From NCBI GenBank assembly GCA_033782935.1, contig JAWQEG010000135.1, positions 2,234,501-2,298,500 on the forward strand: a DNA stretch of 64,000 nucleotides, written 5' to 3'. A program made the position numbers and the translations under genes. This DNA is from Petrolisthes cinctipes. Its lineage: Eukaryota; Arthropoda; Malacostraca; Decapoda; Porcellanidae. This document shows positions 35,464 through 48,295 of this stretch, in pieces; position 1 is the stretch's first letter, and each line of letters starts with the position of its first letter. The notes below the pieces were generated by a model. That model was not told the DNA's origin and ran no database searches. It saw nothing but the letters and a program-made list of their open reading frames with translations.

Positions 35464-38439
35464 GTACAGATCGCTTCTGGGACCCCTAAATATCGAATTT
35501 TCGGGTATTTTGGGACTGAATTTGAGATATCGACTTTTTGGCACCTAAAAGATCGATTTTTAGCATGTTTTTAGCCTATATTTTGAAAATATTCTAGCAC
35601 TGTACAGATTGCTTCTGTGACCCCAAAATATTGAATTTTCGGGTGTTTTGAGCCTGAATTTGAGATATAAACGGATACAGAAGATACATGCACATATTGA
35701 CTTTGGGCACAATAAATATCGATTTTCAGCATGTTTTGGTCCTGAATTTTGAAAATACTCTAACACGGAGTAGGCATGTACAGATCGCTTCTGGGACCCC
35801 AAAATATCGAATTTTCGGGTGTTTAGGGCCAGAATTTGAGATATAAACGGGTACAGAAGATGCATGCACATATCGACTTTTGGGCACCTAAAAGATCGAT
35901 TTTCAGTATGTTTTTGGCCTGTATTTTGAAAATACTCTAACACGGAGTAGGCATGTACAGATACCTTCTGGGACCTCTAAATATCGAATTTTCGGGTGTT
36001 TTGGGACTGAATTTGAGATATCGATTTTTTGGCACCTAAAATGTCGATTTTCAGCATGTTTTTAGCCTATTTTTTGAAAATATTCTAGCACTGTGTAGGC
36101 AAGTACAGATTGCTACTGGGACCCCAAAATATTGAATTTTTGGGTGTTTTGAGCCTGAATTTGAGATATAAACGGGTACTGAAGATGCATGCACATATCG
36201 ACTTTTGTGCACCTAAAAGATCGATTTTCAGTATGTTTTGGCCATGTATTTTGAAAATACTCTAACACGGAGTAGGCATGTACAGATCGCTTCTGGGACC
36301 CCTAAATATCGAATTTTCGGGTGTTTTGGGACTGAATTTGAGATATCGACTTTTTGGCACCTAAAAGATCGATTTTTAGCATGTTTTTAGCCTATATTTT
36401 GAAAATATTCTAGCACTGTGCAGATTGCTTCTGGGACCCCAAAATATTGAATTTTCGGGTGTTTTGAGCCTGAATTTGAGATATAAACGGGTACAGAAGA
36501 TACATGCAAATATTGACTTTGGTCACCAAAAATATCGATTTTTAGCATGTTTTGGGCCTGAATTTTGAAAATACTCTAACACGGAGTAGGCATGTACAGA
36601 TCGCTTCTGGGACCCCAAAATATAGAATTTTCGGGTGTTTAGGGCCAGAATTTGAGATATAAACGGGTACAGAAGATGCATGCACATATCGACTTTTGGG
36701 CACCTAAAAGATCGATTTTCAGTATGTTTTTGGCCTGTATATTGAAAATACTCTAACACGTAGTAGGCATGTACAGATACCTTCTGGGACCTCTAAATAT
36801 CGAATTTTCGGGTGTTTTGGGACTGAATTTGAGATATCGATTTTTTGGCACCTAAAATGTCGATTTTTAGCATGTTTATAGCCTATATTTTGAAAATATT
36901 CTAGCACTGTGAAGGCATGTACAGATTGCTTCTGGGACCCCAAAATATTGAATTTTCGGGTGTTTTGAGCCTGAATTTGAGATATAAACGGGTACAGAAG
37001 ATACATGCACATATTGACTTTGGGCATCTGAAATATCGATTTTCAGCATGTTTTGGGCCTGTATTTTGAAAATACTCTAACACTGAGTAGGCATGTACAG
37101 ATTGCTTCTGGGACCCCAAAATATTGAATTTTCGGGTGTTTTGAGCCTGAATTTGAGATATAAACGGGTACTGAAGATGCATGCACATATCGAATTTTGT
37201 GCACCTAAAAGATCGATTTTCAGTATGTTTTGAGCATGTATTTTGAAAATACTCTAACACGGAGTAGGCATGTACAGATCGCTTCTGGGACCCCTAAATA
37301 TCGAATTTTCGGGTGTTTTGGGACTGAATTTGAGATATCGACTTTTTGGCACCTAAAAGATCGATTTTTAGCATGTTTTTAGCCCATATTTTGAAAATAT
37401 TCTAGCACTGTACAGATTGCTTCTGGGACCCCAAAATATTGAATTTTCGGGTGTTTTGAGCCTGAATTTGAGATATAAACGGGTACAGAAGATACATGCA
37501 CATATTGACTTTGGGCACCAAAATTATCGATTTTCAGCATGTTTTGGGCCTGAATTTTGAAAATACTCTACCACGGAGTAGGCATGTACAGATCGCTTCT
37601 GGGACCCCAAAATATCGAATTTTCGGGTGTTTAGGGCCAGAATTTGAGATATAAACGGGTACAGAAGATGCATGCACATATCGACTTTTGGGCACCTAAA
37701 AGATCGATTTTCAGTATGTTTTTGGCCTGTATTTTGAAAATACTCTAACACGGAGTAGGCATGTACAGATACCTTCTGGGACCTCTAAATATCGAATTTT
37801 CGGGTGTTTTGGGACTGAATTTGATATATCGATTTTTTGGCACCTAAAATGTCGATTTTTAGCATGTTTTTAGCCTATATTTTGAAAATATTCTAGCACT
37901 GTGTAGGCATGTACAGATTGCTTCTGGGACCCCCAAATATTGAATTTTCGGGTGTTTTGAGCCTGAATTTGAGATATAAACGGGTACAGAAGATACATGC
38001 ACATATTGACTTTGGGCATCCAAAATATCGATTTTCAGCATGTTTTGGGCCTGTATTTTGAATATACTCTAACACTGAGTAGGCATGTACAGATTGCTTC
38101 TGGGACCCCAAAATATTGAATTTTCGGGTGTTTTGAGCCTGAATTTGAGATATAAACGGGTACAGAAGATACATGCACATATTGACTTTGGGCACCAAAA
38201 ATATCGATTTTCAGCATGTTTTGGGCCTGAATTTTGAAAATACTCTAACACGGAGTAGGCATGTACAGATTGCTTCTGGGACCCCAAAATATTGAATTTT
38301 CGGGTGTTTTGAGCCTGAATTTGAGATATAAACGGGTACAGAAGATACATGCACATATCGACTTTTGTGCACCTAAAAGATCGATTTTCAGTATGTTTTG
38401 AGTATGTATTTTGAAAATGCTCTAACACGGAGTAGGCAT
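35464..38439 (+). repeat. More diverged canonical HOR stretch
   Basis: The order is broadly B-C-A-E-(D)-F with many private changes: cttctgtgac and caataaat near 35614-35716, cctattttttg and aagtacag near 36066-36103, gctactggg near 36113, cactgtgcagatt near 36415, acgtagtagg near 36758, aaattatcg near 37521 and gaatatact near 38060. The density of singletons is higher than in neighbouring blocks, suggesting less recent homogenisation. Confidence 0.8.
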
Positions 38440-38940
38440 GTACAGATCGCTTCTGGGACCCCTAAATATCGAATTTTCGGGTGTTTTGGGACTGAATTTG
38501 AGATATCGACTTTTTGGCACATAAAAGATCGATTTTTAGCATGTTTTTAGCCTATATTTTGAAAATATTCTAGCACTGAGTAGGCATGTACAGATTGCTT
38601 CTGGGACCCCAAAATATTGAATTTTCGGGTGTTTTCAGCCTGAATTTGAGATATAAACGGGTACAGAAGATACATGTACATATTGACTTTGGGCACCAAA
38701 AATATCGATTTTCAGCATGTTTTGGGCCTGAATTTTGAAAATACTCTAACACGGAGTAGGCATGTACAGATCGCTACTGGGACCCCAAAATATCGAATTT
38801 TCGGGTGTTTAGGGCCAGAATTTGAGATATAAACGGGTACAGAAGATGCATGCACATATCGACTTTTGGGCACCTAAAAGATCGATTTTCAGTATGTTTT
38901 TGGCCTGTATTTTGAAAATACTCTAACACGGAGTAGGCAT

Positions 38941-39932
38941 GTAAAGATACCTTCTGGGACCTCTAAATATCGAATTTTCGGGTGTTTTGGGACTGAATTT
39001 GATATATCGATTTTTTGGCACCTAAAATGTCGATTTTTAGCATGTTTTTAGCCTATATTTTGAAAATATTCTAGCACTGTGTAGGCATGTACAGATTGCT
39101 TCTGGGACCCCAAAATATTGAATTTTCGGGTGTTTTCAGCCTGAATTTGAGATATAAACGGGTACAGAAGATACATGCACATATTGACTTTGGGCACCAA
39201 AAATATCGATTTTCAGCATGTTTTGGGCCTGAATTTTGAAAATACTCTAACACGGAGTAGGCATTTAAAGATCGCTTCTGGGACCCCAAAATATTGAATT
39301 TTCGGGTGTTTTGAGCCGGAATTTGAGATATAAACGGGTACTGAAGATGCATGCTCATATCGACTTTTGTGCACCTAAAAGATCGATTTTCAGTATGTTT
39401 TGAGCATGTATTTTGAAAATACTCTAACACGGAGTAGGCATGTACAGATCGCTTCTGGGACCCCTAAATATCGAATTTTCGGGTGTTTTGGGACTGAATT
39501 TGAGATATCGACTTTTTGGCACCTAAAAGATCGATTTTTAGCATGTTTTTAGCCTATATTTTGAAAATATTCTAGCACTGTACAGATTGCTTCTGGGACC
39601 CCAAAATATTGAATTTTCGGGTGTTTTGAGCCTGAATTTGAGATATAAACGGGTACAGAAGATACATGTACATATTGACTTTGGGCACCAAAAATATCGA
39701 TTTTCAGCATGTTTTGGGCCTGAATTTTGAAAATACTCTAACACGGAGTAGGCATGTACAGATCGCTACTGGGACCCCAAAATATCGAATTTTCGGGTGT
39801 TTAGGGCCAGAATTTGAGATATAAACGGGTACAGAAGATGCATGCACATATCGACTTTTGGGCACCTAAAAGATCGATTTTCAGTATGTTTTTGGCCTGT
39901 ATCTTGAAAATACTCTAACACGGAGTAGGCAT
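38941..39932 (+). repeat. 992-bp subfamily hexamer E-C-F-B-C*-A, copy 1
   Basis: Units start at 38941, 39089, 39265, 39442, 39580 and 39756. Markers are gaatttgatatatcg in E, ttttcagcctg in the first C, catttaaagatcgc and gagccggaat in F, gatacatgtacat in C* and gctactggg in A. A tandem copy follows. Confidence 0.9.
39580..39755 (+). repeat. Representative subfamily monomer C* (176 bp, catgtacat)
   Basis: This is class C with gatacatgtacatatt in place of gatacatgcacatatt. The single c-to-t change makes TACATGTA, an 8-bp palindrome. C* is confined to about 38.6-55.9 kb, where it precedes A units marked gctactggg. Confidence 0.88.
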
Positions 39933-40924
39933 GTACAGATACCTTCTGGGACCTCTAAATATCGAATTTTCGGGTGTTTTGGGACTGAATTTGATATATC
40001 GATTTTTTGGCACCTAAAATGTCGATTTTTAGCATGTTTTTAGCCTATATTTTGAAAATATTCTAGCACTGTGTAGGCATGTACAGATTGCTTCTGGGAC
40101 CCCAAAATATTGAATTTTCGGGTGTTTTCAGCCTGAATTTGAGATATAAACGGGTACAGAAGATACATGCACATATTGACTTTGGGCACCAAAAATATCG
40201 ATTTTCAGCATGTTTTGGGCCTGAATTTTGAAAATACTCTAACACGGAGTAGGCATTTAAAGATCGCTTCTGGGACCCCAAAATATTGAATTTTCGGGTG
40301 TTTTGAGCCGGAATTTGAGATATAAACGGGTACTGAAGATGCATGCACATATCGACTTTTGTGCACCTAAAAGATCGATTTTCAGTATGTTTTGAGCATG
40401 TATTTTGAAAATACTCTAACACGGAGTAGGCATGTACAGATCGCTTCTGGGACCCCTAAATATCGAATTTTCGGGTGTTTTGGGACTGAATTTGAGATAT
40501 CGACTTTTTGGCACCTAAAAGATCGATTTTTAGCATGTTTTTAGCCTATATTTTGAAAATATTCTAGCACTGTACAGATTGCTTCTGGGACCCCAAAATA
40601 TTGAATTTTCGGGTGTTTTGAGCCTGAATTTGAGATATAAACGGGTACAGAAGATACATGTACATATTGACTTTGGGCACCAAAAATATCGATTTTCAGC
40701 ATGTTTTGGGCCTGAATTTTGAAAATACTCTAACACGGAGTAGGCATGTACAGATCGCTACTGGGACCCCAAAATATCGAATTTTCGGGTGTTTAGGGCC
40801 AGAATTTGAGATATAAACGGGTACAGAAGATGCATGCACATATCGACTTTTGGGCACCTAAAAGATCGATTTTCAGTATGTTTTTGGCCTGTATTTTGAA
40901 AATACTCTAACACGGAGTAGGCAT
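39933..40924 (+). repeat. 992-bp subfamily hexamer E-C-F-B-C*-A, copy 2
   Basis: This is a tandem copy of 38941-39932. Visible differences are gtaaagatacc (copy 1) against gtacagatacc (copy 2) at the start, catgctcat against catgcacat in F, and cctgtatcttg in the last A of copy 1. A further copy of the same hexamer lies at 48787-49778. Confidence 0.9.
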
Positions 40925-41249
40925 GTACAGATACCTTCTGGGACCTCTAAATATCGAATTTTCGGGTGTTTTGGGACTGAATTTGATATATCGATTTTTT
41001 GGCACCTAAAATGTCGATTTTTAGCATGTTTTTAGCCTATATTTTGAAAATATTCTAGCACTGTGTAGGCATGTACAGATTGCTTCTGGGACCCCAAAAT
41101 ATTGAATTTTCGGGTGTTTTGAGCCTGAATTTGAGATATAAACGGGTACTGAAGATGCATGCACATATCGACTTTTGTGCACCTAAAAGAACGATTTTCA
41201 GTATGTTTTGAGCATGTATTTTGAAAATACTCTAACACGGAGTAGGCAT

Positions 41250-42535
41250 GTACAGATCGCTTCTGGGACCCCTAAATATCGAATTTTCGGGTGTTTTGGG
41301 ACTGAATTTGAGATATCGACTTTTTGGCACCTAAAAGATCGATTTTTAGCATGTTTTTAGCCTATATTTTGAAAATATTCTAGCACTGTACAGATTGCTT
41401 CTGGGACCCCAAAATATTGAATTTTCGGGTGTTTTTAGCCTGAATTTGAGATATAAACGGGTACAGAAGATACATGCACATATTGACTTTGGGCACCAAA
41501 AATATCGATTTTCAGCATGTTTTGGGCCTGAATTTTGAAAATACTCTAACACTGAGTAGGCATGTACAGATTGCTTCTGGGACCCCAAAATATTGAATTT
41601 TCGGGTGTTTTGAGCCTGAATTTGAGATATAAACGGGTACTGAAGATGCATGCACATATCGACTTTTGTGCACCTAAAAGATCGATTTTCAGTATGTTTT
41701 GAACATGTATTTTGAAAATACTCTAACACAGAGTAGGCATGTACAGATCGCTTCTGGGACCCCTAAATATCGAATTTTCGGGTGTTTTGGGACTGAATTT
41801 GAGATATCGACTTTTTGGCACCTAAAAGATCGATTTTTAGCATGTTTTTAGCCTATATTTTGAAAATATTCTAGCACTGTACAGATTGCTTCTGGGACCC
41901 CAAAATATTGAATTTTCGGGTGTTTTGAGCCTGAATTTGAGATATAAACGGGTACAGAAGATACATGCACATATTGACTTTGGGCATCTAAAATATCGAT
42001 TTTCAGCATGTTTTGGGCCTGTATTTTGAAAATACTCTAACACTGAGTACAGATTGCTTCTGGGACCCCAAAATATTGAATTTTCGGGTGTTTTGAGCCT
42101 GAATTTGAGATATAAACGGGTACAGAAGATGCATGCACATATTGACTTTGGGCATCTAAAATATCGATTTTCAGCATGTTTTTGGCCTGTATTTTGAAAA
42201 TACTCTAACACTGAGTAGGCATGTACAGATTGCTTCTGGGACCCCAAAATATTGAATTTTCGGGTGTTTTGAGCCTGAATTTGAGATATAAACGGGTACT
42301 GAAGATGCATGCACATATCGACTTTTGTGCACCTAAAAGATCGATTTTCAGTATGTTTTGAGCATGTATTTTGAAAATACTCTAACACGTAGTAGGCATG
42401 TACAGATCGCTTCTGGGACCCCTAAATATCGAATTTTCGGGTGTTTTGGGACTGAATTTGAGATATCGACTTTTTGGCACCTAAAAGATCGATTTTTAGC
42501 ATGTTTTTAGCCTATATTTTGAAAATATTCTAGCA
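41250..42535 (+). repeat. 1286-bp octamer module, copy 1
   Basis: Order is B138 (41250), C (ttttagcctg, cactgag), F (tttgaacatg, cacagag), B138, D with an 8-bp junction loss (41879, 168 bp), D-like unit with gatgcatgcacatattg (42047), F ending cacgtagtagg (42223), and B with a 12-bp junction loss (42400, 136 bp). The same eight units recur at 45509, 56353 and 58642. Confidence 0.88.
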
Positions 42536-43349
42536 CTACAGATTGCTTCTGGGACCCCAAAATATTGAATTTTCGGGTGTTTTGAGCCTGAATTTGAGAT
42601 ATAAACGGGTACAGAAGATACATGTACATATTGACTTTGGGCACCAAAAATATCGATTTTCAGCATGTTTTGGGCCTGAATTTTGAAAATACTCTAACAC
42701 GGAGTAGGCATGTACAGATCGCTACTGGGACCCCAAAATATCGAATTTTCGGGTGTTTAGGGCCAGAATTTGAGATATAAACGGGTACAGAAGATGCATG
42801 CACATATCGACTTTTGGGCACCTAAAAGATCGATTTTCAGTATGTTTTTGGCCTGTATTTTGAAAATACTCTAACACGGAGTAGGCATGTACAGATACCT
42901 TCTGGGACCTCTAAATATCGAATTTTCGGGTGTTTTGGGACTGAATTTGATATATCGATTTTTTGGCACCTAAAATGTCGATTTTTAGCATGTTTTTAGC
43001 CTATATTTTGAAAATATTCTAGCACTGTGTAGGCATGTACAGATTGCTTCTGGGACCCCAAAATATTGAATTTTCGGGTGTTTTCAGCCTGAATTTGAGA
43101 TATAAACGGGTACAGAAGATACATGCACATATCGACTTTTGTGCACCTAAAAGAACGATTTTCAGTATGTTTTGAGCATGTATTTTGAAAATACTCTAAC
43201 ACAGAGTAGGCATGTACAGATCGCTTCTGGGACCCCTAAATATCGAATTTTCGGGTGTTTTGGGACTGAATTTGAGATATCGACTTTTTGGCACCTAAAA
43301 GATCGATTTTTAGCATGTTTTTAGCCTATATTTTGAAAATATTCTAGCA
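42536..43349 (+). repeat. Linker C*-A-E-C/F-B136
   Basis: Units start at 42536 (C*), 42712 (A, gctactggg), 42889 (E, gatatatcg), 43037 (C 5' and F 3' chimera with ttttcagcctg and agaacgattt) and 43214 (B with 12-bp junction loss). Confidence 0.83.
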
Positions 43350-45508
43350 CTACAGATTGCTTCTGGGACCCCAAAATATTGAATTTTCGGGTGTTTTGAG
43401 CCTGAATTTGAGATATAAACGGGTACAGAAGATACATGCACATATTGACTTTGGGCATCTGAAATATCGATTTTCAGCATGTTTTGGGCCTGTATTTTGA
43501 AAATACTCTAACACTGAGTAGGCATTTAAAGATCGCTTCTGGGACCCCAAAATATTGAATTTTCGGGTGTTTTGAGCCTGAATTTGAGATATAAACGGGT
43601 ACTGAAGATGCATGCACATATCGACTTTTGTGCACCTAAAAGATCGATTTTCAGTATGTTTTGAGCATGTATTTTGAAAATGCTCTAACACGGAGTAGGC
43701 ATGTACAGATCGCTTCTGGGACCCCTAAATATCGAATTTTCGGGTGTTTTGGGACTGAATTTCAGATATCGACTTTTTGGCACCTAAAAGATCGATTTTT
43801 AGCATGTTTTTAGCCTATATTTTGAAAATATTCTAGCACTGTACAGATTGCTTCTGGGACCCCAAAATATTGAATTTTCGGGTGTTTTGAGCCTGAATTT
43901 GAGATATAAACGGGTACAGAAGATACATGTACATATTGACTTTGGGCACCAAAAATATCGATTTTCAGCATGTTTTGGGCCTGAATTTTGAAAATACTCT
44001 AACACGGAGTAGGCATGTACAGATCGCTACTGGGACCCCAAAATATCGAATTTTCGGGTGTTTAGGGCCAGAATTTGAGATATAAACGGGTACAGAAGAT
44101 GCATGCACATATCGACTTTTGGGCACCTAAAAGATCGATTTTCAGTATGTTTTTGGCCTGTATTTTGAAAATACTCTAACACGGAGTAGGCATGTACAGA
44201 TACCTTCTGGGACCTCTAAATATCGAATTTTCGGGTGTTTTGGGACTGAATTTGATATATCGATTTTTTGGCACCTAAAATGTCGATTTTTAGCATGTTT
44301 TTAGCCTATATTTTGAAAATATTCTAGCACTACAGATTGCTTCTGGGACCCCAAAATATTGAATTTTCGGGTGTTTTGAGCCTGAATTTGAGATATAAAC
44401 GGGTACAGAAGATACATGCACATATTGACTTTGGGCATCTGAAATATCGATTTTCAGCATGTTTTGGGCCTGTATTTTGAAAATACTCTAACACTGAGTA
44501 GGCATTTAAAGATCGCTTCTGGGACCCCAAAATATTGAATTTTCGGGTGTTTTGAGCCTGAATTTGAGATATAAACGGGTACTGAAGATGCATGCACATA
44601 TCGACTTTTGTGCACCTAAAAGATCGATTTTCAGTATGTTTTGAGCATGTATTTTGAAAATGCTCTAACACGGAGTAGGCATGTACAGATCGCTTCTGGG
44701 ACCCCTAAATATCGAATTTTCGGGTGTTTTGGGACTGAATTTGAGATATCGACTTTTTGGCACCTAAAAGATCGATTTTTAGCATGTTTTTAGCCTATAT
44801 TTTGAAAATATTCTAGCACTGAGTAGGCATGTACAGATTGCTTCTGGGACCCCAAAATATTGAATTTTCGGGTGTTTTGAGCCTGAATTTGAGATATAAA
44901 CGGGTACAGAAGATACATGTACATATTGACTTTGGGCACCAAAAATATCGATTTTCAGCATGTTTTGGGCCTGAATTTTGAAAATACTCTTACACGGAGT
45001 AGGCATGTACAGATCGCTACTGGGACCCCAAAATATCGAATTTTCGGGTGTTTAGGGCCAGAATTTGAGATATAAACGGGTACAGAAGATGCATGCACAT
45101 ATCGACTTTTGGGCACCTAAAAGATCGATTTTCAGTATGTTTTTGGCCTGTATTTTGAAAATACTCTAACACGGAGTAGGCATGTACAGATACCTTCTGG
45201 GACCTCTAAATATCGAATTTTCGGGTGTTTTGGGACTGAATTTGATATATCGATTTTTTGGCACCTAAAATGTCGATTTTTAGCATGTCTTTAGCCTATA
45301 TTTTGAAAATATTCTAGCACTGTGTAGGCATGTACAGATTGCTTCTGGGACCCAAAAATATTGAATTTTCGGGTGTTTTGAGCCTGAATTTGAGATATAA
45401 ACGGGTACTGAAGATGCATGCACATATCGACTTTTGTGCACCTAAAAGAACGATTTTCAGTATGTTTTGAGCATGTATTTTGAAAATACTCTAACACGGA
45501 GTAGGCAT
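43350..45508 (+). repeat. Two subfamily hexamers D'-F-B-C*-A-E (980 bp, then 1002 bp) plus F
   Basis: D' (43350, 44330) has gcatctgaaatatcg; F has catttaaagatcgc and aaaatgctctaac. The first hexamer has B138 with atttcagatatcg and E136, giving 980 bp; the second has B148 and a full E (45184), giving 1002 bp. An F with agaacgattt (45332) closes the stretch. Confidence 0.86.
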
Positions 45509-46794
45509 GTACAGATCGCTTCTGGGACCCCTAAATATCGAATTTTCGGGTGTTTTGGGACTGAATTTGAGATATCGACTTTTTGGCACCTAAAAGATCG
45601 ATTTTTAGCATGTTTTTAGCCTATATTTTGAAAATATTCTAGCACTGTACAGATTGCTTCTGGGACCCCAAAATATTGAATTTTCGGGTGTTTTTAGCCT
45701 GAATTTGAGATATAAACGGGTACAGAAGATACATGCACATATTGACTTTGGGCACCAAAAATATCGATTTTCAGCATGTTTTGGGCCTGAATTTTGAAAA
45801 TACTCTAACACTGAGTAGGCATGTACAGATTGCTTCTGGGACCCCAAAATATTGAATTTTCGGGTGTTTTGAGCCTGAATTTGAGATATAAACGGGTACT
45901 GAAGATGCATGCACATATCGACTTTTGTGCACCTAAAAGATCGATTTTCAGTATGTTTTGAACATGTATTTTGAAAATACTCTAACACAGAGTAGGCATG
46001 TACAGATCGCTTCTGGGACCCCTAAATATCGAATTTTCGGGTGTTTTGGGACTGAATTTGAGATATCGACTTTTTGGCACCTAAAAGATCGATTTTTAGC
46101 ATGTTTTTAGCCTATATTTTGAAAATATTCTAGCACTGTACAGATTGCTTCTGGGACCCCAAAATATTGAATTTTCGGGTGTTTTGAGCCTGAATTTGAG
46201 ATATAAACGGGTACAGAAGATACATGCACATATTGACTTTGGGCATCTAAAATATCGATTTTCAGCATGTTTTGGGCCTGTATTTTGAAAATACTCTAAC
46301 ACTGAGTACAGATTGCTTCTGGGACCCCAAAATATTGAATTTTCGGGTGTTTTGAGCCTGAATTTGAGATATAAACGGGTACAGAAGATGCATGCACATA
46401 TTGACTTTGTGCATCTAAAATATCGATTTTCAGCATGTTTTGGGCCTGTATTTTGAAAATACTCTAACACTGAGTAGGCATGTACAGATTGCTTCTGGGA
46501 CCCCAAAATATTGAATTTTCGGGTGTTTTGAGCCTGAATTTGAGATATAAACGGGTACTGAAGATGCATGCACATATCGACTTTTGTGCACCTAAAAGAT
46601 CGATTTTCAGTATGTTTTGAGCATGTATTTTGAAAATACTCTAACACGTAGTAGGCATGTACAGATCGCTTCTGGGACCCCTAAATATCGAATTTTCGGG
46701 TGTTTTGGGACTGAATTTGAGATATCGACTTTTTGGCACCTAAAAGATCGATTTTTAGCATGTTTTTAGCCTATATTTTGAAAATATTCTAGCA
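45509..46794 (+). repeat. 1286-bp octamer module, copy 2
   Basis: This is the same eight-unit module as 41250-42535, shifted by 4259 bp, including the 8-bp shortened D at 46138 and the 12-bp shortened B at 46659. The D-like unit at 46306 has tttgtgcatc in place of tttgggcatc. Confidence 0.88.
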
Positions 46795-47147
46795 CTACAG
46801 ATTGCTTCTGGGACCCCAAAATATTGAATTTTCGGGTGTTTTGAGCCTGAATTTGAGATATAAACGGGTACAGAAGATACATGGACATATTGACTTTGGG
46901 CATCTGAAATATCGATTTTCAGCATGTTTTGGGCCTGTATTTTGAAAATACTCTAACACTGAGTAGGCATTTAAAGATCGCTTCTGGGACCCCAAAATAT
47001 TGAATTTTCGGGTGTTTTGAGCCTGAATTTGAGATATAAACGGGTACTGAAGATGCATGCACATATCGACTTTTGGGCACCTAAAAGATCGATTTTCAGT
47101 ATGTTTTGAGCATGTATTTTGAAAATGCTCTAACACGGAGTAGGCAT
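46000..47147 (+). repeat. 1148-bp heptamer, tandem copy 1
   Basis: Order is B138, D168, D-like, F, B136, D', F. It overlaps the end of the 1286-bp module and is repeated directly at 47148. D' here carries catggacat (46881), not shared with copy 2. Confidence 0.88.
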
Positions 47148-48295
47148 GTACAGATCACTTCTGGGACACCTAAATATCGAATTTTCGGGTGTTTTGGGAC
47201 TGAATTTGAGATATCGACTTTTTGGCACCTAAAAGATCGATTTTTAGCATGTTTTTAGCCTATATTTTGAAAATATTCTAGCACTGTACAGATTGCTTCT
47301 GGGACCCCAAAATATTGAATTTTCGGGTGTTTTGAGCCTGAATTTGAGATATAAACGGGTACAGAAGATACATGCACATATTGACTTTGGGCATCTAAAA
47401 TATCGATTTTCAGCATGTTTTGGGCCTGTATTTTGAAAATACTCTAACACTGAGTACAGATTGCTTCTGGGACCCCAAAATATTGAATTTTCGGGTGTTT
47501 TGAGCCTGAATTTGAGATATAAACGGGTACAGAAGATGCATGCACATATTGACTTTGTGCATCTAAAATATCGATTTTCAGCATGTTTTGGGCCTGTATT
47601 TTGAAAATACTCTAACACTGAGTAGGCATGTACAGATTGCTTCTGGGACCCCAAAATATTGAATTTTCGGGTGTTTTGAGCCTGAATTTGAGATATAAAC
47701 GGGTACTGAAGATGCATGCACATATCGACTTTTGTGCACCTAAAAGATCGATTTTCAGTATGTTTTGAGCATGTATTTTGAAAATACTCTAACACGTAGT
47801 AGGCATGTACAGATCGCTTCTGGGACCCCTAAATATCGAATTTTCGGGTGTTTTGGGACTGAATTTGAGATATCGACTTTTTGGCACCTAAAAGATCGAT
47901 TTTTAGCATGTTTTTAGCCTATATTTTGAAAATATTCTAGCACTACAGATTGCTTCTGGGACCCCAAAATATTGAATTTTCGGGTGTTTTGAGCCTGAAT
48001 TTGAGATATAAACGGGTACAGAAGATACATGCACATATTGACTTTGGGCATCTGAAATATCGATTTTCAGCATGTTTTGGGCCTGTATTTTGAAAATACT
48101 CTAACACTGAGTAGGCATTTAAAGATCGCTTCTGGGACCCCAAAATATTGAATTTTCGGGTGTTTTGAGCCTGAATTTGAGATATAAACGGGTACTGAAG
48201 ATGCATGCACATATCGACTTTTGGGCACCTAAAAGATCGATTTTCAGTATGTTTTGAGCATGTATTTTGAAAATGCTCTAACACGGAGTAGGCAT
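47148..48295 (+). repeat. 1148-bp heptamer, tandem copy 2
   Basis: This is the same seven units as 46000-47147. Its first B has gatcacttc and gggacacc; the gatcacttc variant reappears in the next B at 48296. The tttgtgcatc variant is shared by both copies, so the duplication is recent. Confidence 0.88.
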
